From Blautia hansenii DSM 20583 (lineage in GTDB: Bacteria > Bacillota > Clostridia > Lachnospirales > Lachnospiraceae): 64,000 nt of DNA. Both the position numbers and the translations under genes were made by a program. Below the pieces are notes generated by a model. It saw nothing but the letters and a program-made list of their open reading frames with translations, searched no databases and was not told the DNA's origin. Below are positions 42,274 to 51,142 of the stretch, piece by piece. The stretch is from NCBI RefSeq assembly GCF_002222595.2, contig NZ_CP022413.2, forward strand, positions 504,501 through 568,500, given 5' to 3'. Within the stretch, counting starts at the first letter, position 1. Every line of letters begins with the position of its first letter.

Positions 42274-43629
42274 ATGAGAACAGAAGAAAAAGTGTTTTTC
42301 TGTATAGAAAAATATCAGATGATACCAAAAAACAGCCATGTAATTGTGGGACTTTCAGGCGGGGCAGACTCCGTGTGTCTGTTAAAGCTTTTGAAGGAAT
42401 ATAAAAAGCAGCAGGAATTTCAGCTCTATGCAGTACATGTAAATCATCACATCAGAGGGGAAGAGGCAGTGCGTGATGAGGAGTTTTCAAAAGCAGTGTG
42501 CAAAAAGCTGGAAGTTCCGTTTACGGTTTTTCATTATGATGTACCGCAGATTGCAAAAGAAGAAAAGCTTTCATTGGAAGAAGCTGGGAGAAATGTTCGA
42601 AGGGAAGCTTTTGAAAAAGTAATGAAGAACATCAAGGTATCGGGAAGAAAAATGATTGCTTTGGCTCATCATGAAAACGACAACGCAGAAACAGTGCTGC
42701 ACAATCTTATGAGGGGAAGCGGTGCGGCAGGACTGGGGGGAATACGCCCTGTGTCAGGGGAGAAGGACTCTTATATTCGCCCTTTGTTGTTTGTGAAACG
42801 GGCAGAGATTGAGAAATATTTAAAGGGGCAGGGGATTTCATGGGTAACTGACAGCACCAACGAAGAAACAGAGTATACAAGAAATAAAATCCGTCATCAG
42901 ATAATTCCCGTCATGGAGGAAATTAATCCGCAGGCTGTTTCCTGTATCGGCAGAGCAGCAGAAAATATGTGGAAAATAGAAGAATATCTTCAAGAGCAAA
43001 CAGATATACTTTATAGAAAGTATGTAAAAAAGACGGGAGATACCTTCTGCATTGCAAAAGAATGTTTTTCAGAAAAAGAAATTATGCAGTCGTATTTGAT
43101 TATGCGTGTCTTGGAGCAGGCGTCCAAGGGGAAAAAGAATATAACTGCAACACATATAGAAGCAGTGAGAAGGCTTTTTAAAGGAAGGACAGGAGCTTCG
43201 GTATCTCTTGCATGGGGGCTGACAGCCAATCAGGTGTATGGAGATGTTCATATTCAGAGCAGGAAAGAGGAAGAAAACGGAATATATACGCTGGAATGGG
43301 AGACATTCCCTTATGAAAAACAGCAAATTCCGGAAAAAACATATACGAAATGGTTTGATTATGATAAAATAAGGAATAGTCTCAGCGTTCGCCACCGTTT
43401 GCAGGGAGATTATCTTGTGGTAAATCAAGAGGGCGGACGAAAAAAATTAAAGGACTATCTGATTGACTGTAAAATTCCAAGACAGGAGAGAGATAAGCTG
43501 ACTCTTTTAACAGACGGCTCTCATATCCTGTGGGTTGTGGGATATCGTATCAGTGAACATTATAAAGTTACCAGTCAGACAAAACAAATATTAAAAGTAC
43601 AGGTAAAAGGAGTAGAGGAAAATGAGTGA
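42274..43629 (+). CDS. tilS: tRNA(Ile) lysidine synthase
   Basis: A 451-residue enzyme with PP-loop SGGADS (28-33) near the start, HVNHHIRGEEA and ALAHHENDNAETVLHNLMRGSGAAGLGGI, then the C-terminal TilS domain. It makes lysidine at the wobble position of tRNA-Ile(CAU), so AUA is read as isoleucine. The order tilS-hpt-ftsH is conserved in Firmicutes. Its end overlaps hpt by 8 bases. Confidence 0.94.
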   Translation: MRTEEKVFFCIEKYQMIPKNSHVIVGLSGGADSVCLLKLLKEYKKQQEFQLYAVHVNHHIRGEEAVRDEEFSKAVCKKLEVPFTVFHYDVPQIAKEEKLSLEEAGRNVRREAFEKVMKNIKVSGRKMIALAHHENDNAETVLHNLMRGSGAAGLGGIRPVSGEKDSYIRPLLFVKRAEIEKYLKGQGISWVTDSTNEETEYTRNKIRHQIIPVMEEINPQAVSCIGRAAENMWKIEEYLQEQTDILYRKYVKKTGDTFCIAKECFSEKEIMQSYLIMRVLEQASKGKKNITATHIEAVRRLFKGRTGASVSLAWGLTANQVYGDVHIQSRKEEENGIYTLEWETFPYEKQQIPEKTYTKWFDYDKIRNSLSVRHRLQGDYLVVNQEGGRKKLKDYLIDCKIPRQERDKLTLLTDGSHILWVVGYRISEHYKVTSQTKQILKVQVKGVEENE

Positions 43630-44146
43630 AAAAATTCGTGTATTATTAAGCGAAGAAGAAGTGGGCAAAAAAATTCGTGAAATCGGAGAACAAATCAGTA
43701 AAGACTATGAAGGAAAGACCGTACATTTAATCTGCGTGTTAAAGGGCGGCGTGTTCTTTACATGTGAACTGGCAAAGCGAATTACAGTTCCGGTTACCAT
43801 GGATTTTATGTCTGTTTCAAGCTATGGAGACGAAACAAGCTCAAGCGGAGTAGTTCGTATTGTAAAGGATTTAGATGAAACAATAGAAGGAAAAGATGTT
43901 CTGGTTGTAGAGGATATTATCGACTCAGGAAGAACCTTGAGCCACCTTCTGGAAATCTTAAAACAGAGAAAGCCAAACAGCCTTCGTCTTTGTACCCTGC
44001 TGGATAAACCGGAACGCAGAGTAAAAAATGTAGATGTAGATTATGTATGCTTTAATATTCCGGACGAATTTGTAGTGGGATACGGACTGGATTATGCTCA
44101 GAAATACAGAAATCTTCCATATATTGGAGTGGTTGAGCTTTCATAA
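43622..44146 (+). CDS. hpt: Hypoxanthine phosphoribosyltransferase
   Basis: A 174-residue purine-salvage enzyme. The PRPP loop VLVVEDIIDSGRTL (about 98-111) and the LKGGVFFTCELAKRI segment are diagnostic. It converts hypoxanthine or guanine to IMP/GMP. It overlaps tilS by 8 bases and precedes ftsH, as in Bacillus, where Hpt also affects ftsH expression. Confidence 0.95.
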   Translation: MSEKIRVLLSEEEVGKKIREIGEQISKDYEGKTVHLICVLKGGVFFTCELAKRITVPVTMDFMSVSSYGDETSSSGVVRIVKDLDETIEGKDVLVVEDIIDSGRTLSHLLEILKQRKPNSLRLCTLLDKPERRVKNVDVDYVCFNIPDEFVVGYGLDYAQKYRNLPYIGVVELS

Positions 44147-44167
44147 CCGGAAAGGAGAAACAACAAC

Positions 44168-45979
44168 GTGAATAAGCAGGCAAGAAGCTGGATAACACCA
44201 CTGTTGCTCCTGCTGTTAGTGCTGTGCGTGGGAAGCGTGATTATTCGCCAGACAACGCAGAATTCCAGCTATACAATGGAAGAATTTCAGCAGGCAGTAA
44301 AGGATGAGCAGATTACAGAGGCTTTTATTCAGCCCAATGAGGAAGTTCCCACCGGTGAGGTGACAATACGCTTAAGAGATGGCAAGGAAGAACATTTCTA
44401 TGCTCTTAATTTAGAAGAAGTACAGGATATCCTTATGGAAGGCGGAGTCCACAATGTAAGAGTCGGGCAAGTGCCAAGAGACAATACATGGATGTCCTCA
44501 CTCATTCCCTTATTGCTGACAGGATTTATGCTGTTCTTTGTAATCAGCATGATGAACCGTCAGATGTCAGGAGGCAGCAATGCCAAAATGATGAATTTTG
44601 GGAAAAGCAGAGCAAAAATGTCTACGGACACAGACCGAAAAGTGACGTTTAAAGATGTAGCAGGCTTGCATGAAGAAAAGGAAGAACTGGAGGAAATCGT
44701 AGATTTCTTAAAAGAGCCTCAGAAATATGTAAAGGTGGGCGCCAGAATTCCAAAAGGTGTACTCCTTGTAGGCCCTCCGGGAACAGGTAAAACCCTTTTG
44801 GCAAAGGCAGTAGCCGGAGAAGCAGGCGTTCCTTTCTTTTCGATTTCAGGTTCTGATTTTGTTGAAATGTTTGTAGGTGTGGGCGCTTCCCGTGTAAGAG
44901 ATTTATTTGAAGAAGCAAAGAAAAATGCACCGTGTATTATCTTTATCGATGAAATCGATGCTGTGGCAAGACGCAGAGGAACAGGAATGGGCGGCGGACA
45001 TGACGAAAGAGAACAGACCTTGAACCAGCTTCTGGTAGAGATGGACGGATTTGGTGTCAATGAAGGCATTATTGTTATGTCCGCTACAAACCGTGTAGAT
45101 ATTTTAGACCCGGCTATTCTTCGTCCGGGACGCTTTGACAGAAAAGTCGGAGTGGGAAGACCTGACGTAAAGGGCAGAGAGGAAATCCTGAAAGTGCATG
45201 CGGCAAAGAAGCCTTTAGGGGAAGACGTAGATTTAGAGGAAATTGCGAGAACAACCGCAGGCTATACAGGCGCTGATTTAGAGAATTTAATGAATGAAGC
45301 TGCAATTTTGACAGCAAAGGACGGCAGATTTTTCATCAATCAGAAAGACGTTCGTCAGGCATTTATTAAAACCGGCATTGGTGCAGAGAAGAAAAGCCGT
45401 GTGATTTCTGATAAAGAAAAGAAAATTACCGCTTACCATGAAGCAGGGCACGCAATTTTATTCCACGTTCTGCCGGAAATGGAGCCTGTGCATACGATTT
45501 CCATTATTCCTACGGGAATGGGAGCAGCCGGCTATACCATGCCCCTTCCGGGAAAAGACGAAATGTTCAACAGCAAGAATAAAATGCTGGAGCATATTGT
45601 AGTTTCTCTTGGCGGCAGAGTGGCGGAAGAAATGATTTTCGGTGATGTGACAACAGGAGCATCTCAGGATATTAAGCAGGCAACACAGACGGCAAGGGCT
45701 ATGGTAACACAGTACGGTATGTCTGACAAAGTCGGTATGATTAACTATGGAAGCGACGACGATGAGGTATTTATCGGCAGAGACTTGGCGCATACCAGAA
45801 ATTATGCAGAGCAGACAGCAGCGCTGATTGACAGCGAAGTAAAACGTATTATCGATGAAGCTTACGAAAAAGCGAAAACAATTATTTCAGAGCATGAAGA
45901 CGTACTTCATAAGTGTGCGGAGCTTTTGATTGAGAAAGAAAAAATCAACCAAAACGAGTTTGAAGCTTTGTTTGCATAA
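44168..45979 (+). CDS. ftsH: ATP-dependent zinc metalloprotease FtsH
   Basis: A 603-residue membrane protease. Two membrane helices (about 8-25 and 112-130) flank the outer domain. The AAA module has Walker A GPPGTGKT (202-209), Walker [10 protein letters not shown] and the [23 protein letters not shown]. The protease site is HEAGH (424-428) with a later zinc-binding aspartate. It degrades misfolded membrane and regulatory proteins. It starts at GTG 44168 with AAAGGAGAAA upstream. Confidence 0.96.
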   Translation: MNKQARSWITPLLLLLLVLCVGSVIIRQTTQNSSYTMEEFQQAVKDEQITEAFIQPNEEVPTGEVTIRLRDGKEEHFYALNLEEVQDILMEGGVHNVRVGQVPRDNTWMSSLIPLLLTGFMLFFVISMMNRQMSGGSNAKMMNFGKSRAKMSTDTDRKVTFKDVAGLHEEKEELEEIVDFLKEPQKYVKVGARIPKGVLLVGPPGTGKTLLAKAVAGEAGVPFFSISGSDFVEMFVGVGASRVRDLFEEAKKNAPCIIFIDEIDAVARRRGTGMGGGHDEREQTLNQLLVEMDGFGVNEGIIVMSATNRVDILDPAILRPGRFDRKVGVGRPDVKGREEILKVHAAKKPLGEDVDLEEIARTTAGYTGADLENLMNEAAILTAKDGRFFINQKDVRQAFIKTGIGAEKKSRVISDKEKKITAYHEAGHAILFHVLPEMEPVHTISIIPTGMGAAGYTMPLPGKDEMFNSKNKMLEHIVVSLGGRVAEEMIFGDVTTGASQDIKQATQTARAMVTQYGMSDKVGMINYGSDDDEVFIGRDLAHTRNYAEQTAALIDSEVKRIIDEAYEKAKTIISEHEDVLHKCAELLIEKEKINQNEFEALFA

Positions 45980-46111
45980 GGGATTATGCAGAATACTGAA
46001 TGATTTTCGGGGGAAAAGAAAACAGTCATGTTAAAAATACTCAAAAAAGTATGTAAAAAAAATCGAAGATTGTGCACACTTTTTGTGTGCTACATGATAT
46101 TATAATAACTG

Positions 46112-46204
46112 TAAAAACCCCCCAATACATTATATAGTTTTTGCTACACCCCATAAGAAGAAATACCTTCTCCAAAAACGCCAATCGAAAGATTGGCGTT
46201 TTTA
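46112..46204 (+). ncRNA. Candidate C-rich small regulatory RNA
   Basis: A TATAAT (46101-46106) lies 5 bases before the predicted start, and a perfect terminator ends the transcript at 46203, giving about 92 bases without an ORF. It contains three unpaired C-rich stretches: ACCCCCCAA (46117-46125), CACCCC (46147-46152) and CCTTCTCC (46166-46173). These could pair with ribosome-binding sites, as in RsaE- and csRNA-type RNAs. The -35 is weak; a GCACAC/GTGTGC inverted repeat (46074-46090) covers its place and may be an operator. The alternative is that this is simply the ftsH 3' region. Nothing else is seen in 45980-46073. Confidence 0.45.
46174..46203 (+). terminator. Perfect bidirectional terminator downstream of ftsH
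   Basis: AAAAACGCCAATC pairs with GATTGGCGTTTTT around a GAAA loop, with T and A runs on both sides. Confidence 0.9.
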
Positions 46205-46229
46205 CTATACAAAAATAGAGAAAAAACAG

Positions 46230-46258
46230 TTGTATATCTCTATGGGGTAAGATAGAAT
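46230..46258 (+). promoter_or_regulatory. Promoter of the GH13 gene
   Basis: TTGTAT (46230-46235), 17-base spacer, TAGAAT (46253-46258), 58 bases before the ATG. Confidence 0.6.
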
Positions 46259-46316
46259 AATAGTAGACAATAATTCGGCAAATATAAGCCGTTATAAATA
46301 TAGAGAGGATGGCAGT

Positions 46317-48416
46317 ATGGATTACGAACACTTGGCAGATACAAGAAGAATTCAGGAATATGTGACCAATATGCGGCCTGCTTTTAATAAACGTGCAGTT
46401 TTTAGTGATGAGACAGAAAATTACAGAACGCCGGCAGAACCGGAACCGGGAGATGTAGTAAACATCAGAATTCGAACAAAAAGCAATAATGTGGATTTCG
46501 TATATCTGGTAGCGGGAAATCTTCGCCAGAGAATGAAATTATTAGATACAAAGGATGGATTTGATTATTACGGGACAGATATTAAATTGGGAGCGCAGTC
46601 CATCCGCTATTTTTTTGAAGTTATTTCCGGAAAAATTCAATGCTATTACAATAAAATGGGTATTACAAAAGAGATTGACGAGCATTATTCCTTTGGAATA
46701 GTGCCGGGCTTTCATACCCCTGAATGGGCAAAGGGAGCGGTAATGTACCAGATTTTTGTGGACCGTTTTTGCAATGGAGATGCTTCCAATGATGTAGTAA
46801 GCAACGAATACTGTTATATTGATGAAAAGGTGCAGAGGATAGAGGACTGGAACTGTCCGCCCAGAGCCATGGATGTAAGAGATTTTTATGGCGGAGATTT
46901 ACAGGGAGTTATGGATAAATTGGACTACCTGCAGGATTTAGGTGTTGATGTTATATATTTTAACCCTATATTTGTATCACCTTCCAACCATAAGTATGAT
47001 ATTCAGGATTATGATTATATTGACCCACATTATGGGAAAATTGTAAATGATGGAGGAGAAGTTCTTCAGGACTGGGACAAAGAAAATGCTCATGCATCGA
47101 AGTATATTCAACGTGTTACTGCAAAGGAAAATCTGGAAGCCAGCAATGCTTTTTTCGCAAGATTAGTAGAAGAAATTCATAAAAGAGGGATGCGCGTTAT
47201 TTTGGATGGTGTGTTTAATCATTGTGGTTCTTTTAATAAGTGGCTGGATAAAGAGAGAATATATGAAAATCAGAATGGTTACGAGAAGGGAGCTTATGTG
47301 GCGACAGACAGTCCATATCGAAGCTTTTTTCGTTTTCATGGTGCTCAGAGTAATGAATATGATGGATGGTGGGGACATGATACGCTTCCAAAGTTAAATT
47401 ATGAGGAATCACCTAAACTTTACGAATATATTATGCGTGTGGCAAGAAAGTGGGTATCACCGCCTTATAATGTAGATGGATGGCGTCTTGATGTTGCTGC
47501 GGATCTGGGGCACAGTGAGGAGTATAACCATAAATTTTGGCGAGACTTTAGAAAAAACGTAAAAGAAGCAAATCCTAATGCGATTATTTTGGCAGAGCAC
47601 TATGGAGATGCAAAATCATGGCTTATGGGAGATCAATGGGATACGGTGATGAATTATGATGCTTTTATGGAACCTATTACTTGGTTTCTTACAGGGATGG
47701 AGAAGCATAGTGATGAATATCGAGAAGGTATGCTTGGGAACAGTGATAGCTTTATAGGAGCAATGAATTATCATGGAGCTAGTTTCCATGCACCGTCATT
47801 ATACACGGCTATGAATGAGCTTTCTAATCATGATCATTCTCGTTTTCTTACAAGAACTAATCATGTAGTAGGACGTGTAAGAGAATTAGGCAGCGAGGCA
47901 GCAGAGCGAAATGTGAATAAAGCAGTTTTTCGAGAAGCTGTAGTTATGCAGATGACATGGCCGGGGGCACCTACAATTTATTATGGTGATGAGGCAGGAG
48001 TCTGTGGCTTTACAGATCCTGATAACAGACGTACTTATCCTTGGGGGAGAGAAGACAAAGAGCTTATTCAATTCCACAAAGATATGATAAGAATTCATAA
48101 GGAAAATCCTTCTTTGATTAAAGGTTCTTTCAAATTTATTGCAAATGATTATCAGCAGCTTGTTTATGGAAGATTTACAGAAAAAGAGAAAATAATGGTT
48201 GTTATTAATAATAGTAACGAAACAAAAAATATGGAAATTTCTGTGTGGGAACTGGGAATTTCCAGAACGAAGATACAGAAGTTTAAACAGTTGATGGTAA
48301 CAGGAGATTTCGGATATAGTCTGGTGAAGAAAATACATGAATGCAAGGCAGGAGTTCTTCATTTGGAAGTGCCGTCACATGGAGCAATTATTGTGAGAGG
48401 AATTTTGGAAGGATAG
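46317..48416 (+). CDS. GH13 alpha-glycosidase (neopullulanase / cyclomaltodextrinase type)
   Basis: A 699-residue intracellular enzyme. An N-terminal beta-sandwich (about 45-130, CBM34-like) precedes the GH13 barrel. Catalytic motifs: DGVFNH (region I), GWRLDVAAD (region II, nucleophile Asp), ILAEHYGD (region III, acid/base Glu) and LSNHDHSRF (region IV). MYQIFVDRFCNGD is typical of the GH13_20-like group acting on maltodextrins, cyclodextrins and pullulan. There is no signal peptide. It has its own promoter and no sugar transporter beside it. AGAGAGGA precedes the ATG. Confidence 0.88.
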   Translation: MDYEHLADTRRIQEYVTNMRPAFNKRAVFSDETENYRTPAEPEPGDVVNIRIRTKSNNVDFVYLVAGNLRQRMKLLDTKDGFDYYGTDIKLGAQSIRYFFEVISGKIQCYYNKMGITKEIDEHYSFGIVPGFHTPEWAKGAVMYQIFVDRFCNGDASNDVVSNEYCYIDEKVQRIEDWNCPPRAMDVRDFYGGDLQGVMDKLDYLQDLGVDVIYFNPIFVSPSNHKYDIQDYDYIDPHYGKIVNDGGEVLQDWDKENAHASKYIQRVTAKENLEASNAFFARLVEEIHKRGMRVILDGVFNHCGSFNKWLDKERIYENQNGYEKGAYVATDSPYRSFFRFHGAQSNEYDGWWGHDTLPKLNYEESPKLYEYIMRVARKWVSPPYNVDGWRLDVAADLGHSEEYNHKFWRDFRKNVKEANPNAIILAEHYGDAKSWLMGDQWDTVMNYDAFMEPITWFLTGMEKHSDEYREGMLGNSDSFIGAMNYHGASFHAPSLYTAMNELSNHDHSRFLTRTNHVVGRVRELGSEAAERNVNKAVFREAVVMQMTWPGAPTIYYGDEAGVCGFTDPDNRRTYPWGREDKELIQFHKDMIRIHKENPSLIKGSFKFIANDYQQLVYGRFTEKEKIMVVINNSNETKNMEISVWELGISRTKIQKFKQLMVTGDFGYSLVKKIHECKAGVLHLEVPSHGAIIVRGILEG

Positions 48417-48426
48417 GGGAAAAATA

Positions 48427-48453
48427 GCCGCCACTACTGCGAATAGTGACGGC
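48427..48453. terminator. Hairpin after the GH13 gene
   Basis: GCCGCCACTA pairs with TAGTGACGGC. A T run follows only on the minus strand (TATTTTT), so it may stop read-through from the tRNA side. Further short stems (CCTC/GAGG) lie at 48457-48468. Nothing else is evident up to 48590. Confidence 0.4.
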
Positions 48454-48595
48454 AAACCTCATTTGAGGTAAAAGCTTTTACTGTTTTGAGGTAAATTGTA
48501 TGTTTCCGGCTTTCCCTTTTTCTACTACAAATATAATATATCTACCCATATAATACAAGGAAATTTTTAATCTATACAACTTTTTGAGAAGAAGA

Positions 48596-48638
48596 AAAAG
48601 CTCCAAACCCTTAATTCATAAAGGTTTGAAGCTTTTTT
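48596..48638. terminator. Bidirectional terminator beside tRNA-Leu
   Basis: AAAAAGCTCCAAACC pairs with GGTTTGAAGCTTTTTT with T runs on both strands. It ends the tRNA-Leu/tRNA-Tyr transcript on the minus strand. Confidence 0.8.
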
Positions 48639-48643
48639 AATAA

Positions 48644-48730
48644 TGCCGCAGACCGGAATCGAACCGGTACGGGAGTATAAGTCCCGCAGGATTTTAAGTC
48701 CTGTGCGTCTGCCTGTTCCGCCACTGCGGC
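48644..48730 (-). tRNA. tRNA-Leu (UAA)
   Basis: The acceptor stem GCCGCAG/CTGCGGC closes an 87-base type II tRNA with a long variable arm (GCGGGACTTATACTCCCGT). The anticodon loop CTTAAAA gives anticodon UAA. T-loop GGTTCGATTCC is present; CCA is not encoded. Confidence 0.95.
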
Positions 48731-48743
48731 AAGTCTTTTATGA

Positions 48744-48825
48744 TGGGCGATGGTGGATTCGAACCACCGAAGGCGTTGCCAGCAGATTTACAGTCTGTCC
48801 CCTTTGGCCACTCGGGAAATCGCCC
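48744..48825 (-). tRNA. tRNA-Tyr (GUA)
   Basis: Acceptor GGGCGAT/ATCGCCC, anticodon loop CTGTAAA with anticodon GUA, long variable arm, T-loop GGTTCGAATCC. It lies 13 bases upstream of tRNA-Leu in the same direction, so both are probably cotranscribed. Confidence 0.95.
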
Positions 48826-48918
48826 ATGTCATTTTGACTAAATAGAATTATAGCATAATTTACAGAAATTGCAAGTATTTTTTTACATACATGATTATTT
48901 GAATTTCTTTGAAAATAA

Positions 48919-48950
48919 GAAAAGGACGGCTTTTTTTAGCAGTCCTTTCC
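48919..48950 (-). terminator. Terminator of the NCS2 permease gene
   Basis: Read on the minus strand, AAAGGACTGCT pairs with AGCCGTCCTTT and is followed by TCTTATTTTC, just after the permease stop. Confidence 0.65.
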
Positions 48951-48954
48951 ATTT

Positions 48955-50364
48955 TTATGCAGTTTCTTTATCTTGTGGAATTGCAATATTTAAAATCATA
49001 GCAATAATTGCTGCAGGAACAATTCCTGAACCGCCAAAAATCAATTCTACAAATTGAGGCAGATTAGCGAGTATTCCGGCATTTGCTCCGAGACCGTATC
49101 CAAGACCTAAGGCTACAGATACAATCGTTACGGTACGATTGCTGACACCATCTTTAGTTACAAGTTGAATTCCACTGACAACAATAGAGGCAAACATCAT
49201 AACAGCGGCACCGCCCAGAACACTCTGTGGCATCATCTGTATAATTGCTGCTAATTTCGGAAATAATCCGCAAAGTACCAGAAAAATAGCTCCGGTTGAA
49301 ATTGCAAATAAATTGACAATTTTTGTCATGGCAATCAATCCTACATTCTGGCTGAAGGATGTATTAGGAAGTACACCGAAGAATGAAGCAATAGAAGAAC
49401 CAAGACCGTCACAGATAACAGAGCCTGACAGCTCTTTATCTGTTGCCTCTCTTCCAAGACCACCTTCTGTAATAGCAGAAGTGTCCCCAACTGTTTCCAC
49501 AGCCGTTACAATAAACATAATTACAATCGGAATAATGGCACGAAGGTCAATCATATCCTTGCTGAACCCAAAAGGCATAAACGCAGGGACGGCAAACCAG
49601 CTGGCATTGCTCACTTTTGAAAAATCAAGAACCCAGGAACACGTTTTTGTAACAGTTTCCTGTGTTGCTGGATCAACATACTGATAAGTTGTGGGTAAAA
49701 TTATTCCCATAATTCCACAAACAATATAACCTACAATAATTCCGATTAAAATAGATGCTGTACTGGTAACACCTTTTGTAAAATGCTTTAACAGAATAAT
49801 TGTTACAAGAACTACGGTTCCAACAAAAAGGTTGGGAAGAGAACCAAAATCACCATTGTTATTTCCTCCTCCAAAGGAGTTAATTCCAACAGAAATTAAA
49901 GAAAGTCCGATTGCCATTACTACAGTTCCTGTAACCAGTGCAGGAAAGAAGCGGCGAAGGGGTTTGAGAAAAAATCCTAATACTGTTTCAAATAATCCAC
50001 CAATAAAACTGGCAAAAATAATTGCACCGTATGTTACAATTCCCTGTCCCATAGTAGCTGCTATACCACTGCATACTCCGATGAAACCAGAACTTGTTCC
50101 CATTACGATAGGAAGCTTTGCCCCCACAGGTCCAATCGTAAAGAGCTGTAACAATGTAATAACCCCTGCCATCAGCATTGCATTTTGAATGATTTGAAGC
50201 TGAAGTCCTCCGTCCAGGGCACATGCACCGGTGATTAACAGAACAGGTGTTAAATTTCCCACAAACATGGCCATGACATGTTGTAGACCATACAAGATAG
50301 CCTGACCAAGAGGGATTTTTCCTTCCAGCTTGTAAGGGCTGGAATAATTTTGTTTCTTTTGCAT
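48955..50364 (-). CDS. NCS2-family xanthine/uric-acid-type permease
   Basis: A 469-residue transporter with about 14 membrane segments. Family marks are GLQHVMAMFVG near the start, the QN-containing motif NTSFSQNVGLIAMT and the substrate-site helix containing VETVGDTSAITEGG. The pattern fits the xanthine/uracil permease group closest to PbuX and UacT. Purine uptake fits but the base is not certain. No purine riboswitch is seen upstream; a TetR-type regulator gene sits just before it in the same direction. AAGGAG precedes the ATG. Confidence 0.86.
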   Translation of the reverse strand: MQKKQNYSSPYKLEGKIPLGQAILYGLQHVMAMFVGNLTPVLLITGACALDGGLQLQIIQNAMLMAGVITLLQLFTIGPVGAKLPIVMGTSSGFIGVCSGIAATMGQGIVTYGAIIFASFIGGLFETVLGFFLKPLRRFFPALVTGTVVMAIGLSLISVGINSFGGGNNNGDFGSLPNLFVGTVVLVTIILLKHFTKGVTSTASILIGIIVGYIVCGIMGIILPTTYQYVDPATQETVTKTCSWVLDFSKVSNASWFAVPAFMPFGFSKDMIDLRAIIPIVIMFIVTAVETVGDTSAITEGGLGREATDKELSGSVICDGLGSSIASFFGVLPNTSFSQNVGLIAMTKIVNLFAISTGAIFLVLCGLFPKLAAIIQMMPQSVLGGAAVMMFASIVVSGIQLVTKDGVSNRTVTIVSVALGLGYGLGANAGILANLPQFVELIFGGSGIVPAAIIAMILNIAIPQDKETA

Positions 50365-50384
50365 TTCATTTTCTCCTTAGAATT

Positions 50385-50427
50385 GATAGAGTGAATATGT
50401 TTCAATTTCTTCAATTAACACTCTATC
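50385..50427 (-). promoter_or_regulatory. Candidate operator and promoter of the permease gene
   Basis: GATAGAGTG (50385-50393) and CACTCTATC (50419-50427) form a perfect 9-base inverted repeat. On the minus strand a TTGACT lies just upstream (near 50440) with a poor -10 inside the repeat. The neighbouring TetR-type protein is the obvious candidate binder; this is inferred. Confidence 0.45.
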
Positions 50428-50449
50428 ATTGTTGAAAAAAAGAAGTCAA

Positions 50450-51010
50450 TCATTTTGTGATTTTTTCTTCTTTTTTGTGAAGTTCACAAAATCGGTGCTC
50501 TTTAACATGGTTATAAATTAAAGATGCAATTACTTCTGCGTCTTCTTTCATGTCTTCCTGTAACCAGTGCATAAAGATATTGTACAAGGCGCCGGAATAG
50601 TAGTACAGTTCATATCTTTCTAAAGAAGAAGTATTTTGTGTCTGTGTAACTTCCAACATATATAAATCCAACCCATAGAGGAGAATTTGAGAGCGGTTTG
50701 CCTTTGTAATGCAAAGAACATAGTCTTTATATTTCTGGAGATATTTCATACTGCTGAGAATATGTTCATAAGTTTGAAAATTGGAAGAAAAAGCAGGATC
50801 TTTTAAGTCTTCCACATATTCTTTTAAAATTCGATACATATAGTCCAGCAGAATATCATCCTTTGACTTATAGTGACGATAGTAGGACATACGGGAAACA
50901 CCAGCGCGTTTTGTAATATCGGTAATGGTAATATCGTTATAATTTTTTATATGCATAAGCTGAAGTAATGCTTCCATTATACAGTTTTTGGTGAATTCTT
51001 TTGTTTCCAT
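50450..51010 (-). CDS. TetR-family regulator
   Basis: A 186-residue protein. The N-terminal helix-turn-helix is clear (ITITDITKRAGVSRMSYYRHYKSKDDIL, about 27-54). The C-terminal part is of the DhaS/TetR_C_8-like type, helical with LYNIFMHWLQ. It lies between the DegV gene (divergent, plus strand) and the permease gene (downstream, same strand) and may control either or both. AGGAGG lies upstream of ATG 51010. Confidence 0.85.
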   Translation of the reverse strand: METKEFTKNCIMEALLQLMHIKNYNDITITDITKRAGVSRMSYYRHYKSKDDILLDYMYRILKEYVEDLKDPAFSSNFQTYEHILSSMKYLQKYKDYVLCITKANRSQILLYGLDLYMLEVTQTQNTSSLERYELYYYSGALYNIFMHWLQEDMKEDAEVIASLIYNHVKEHRFCELHKKEEKITK

Positions 51011-51072
51011 GAAACAAAAACCTCCTTTTTGTCACAGTTGGGCTTTCAGATATTGTTTTAAAGAATACATAA

Positions 51073-51088
51073 TGTTACAATTGTCACA
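51073..51088. promoter_or_regulatory. Palindromic operator between tetR and degV
   Basis: TGTTACAATTGTCACA is a 16-base palindrome with one mismatched pair, of the form TGTnACAATTGTnACA. A further half site TGTCACA lies at 51030-51036. It sits between the two divergent genes and is a likely TetR autoregulation and degV control site. Confidence 0.5.
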
Positions 51089-51142
51089 TTTAATGAAATA
51101 ATATCAGAATAAAATAGGAAAAGCAAGAAAGGCTGGGAGAAA

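Noticed and set aside
50365..50449. Purine riboswitch upstream of the NCS2 permease
   Set aside because: The 85-base gap is too short and lacks the conserved purine-aptamer loops; an inverted repeat and a regulator gene are present instead.
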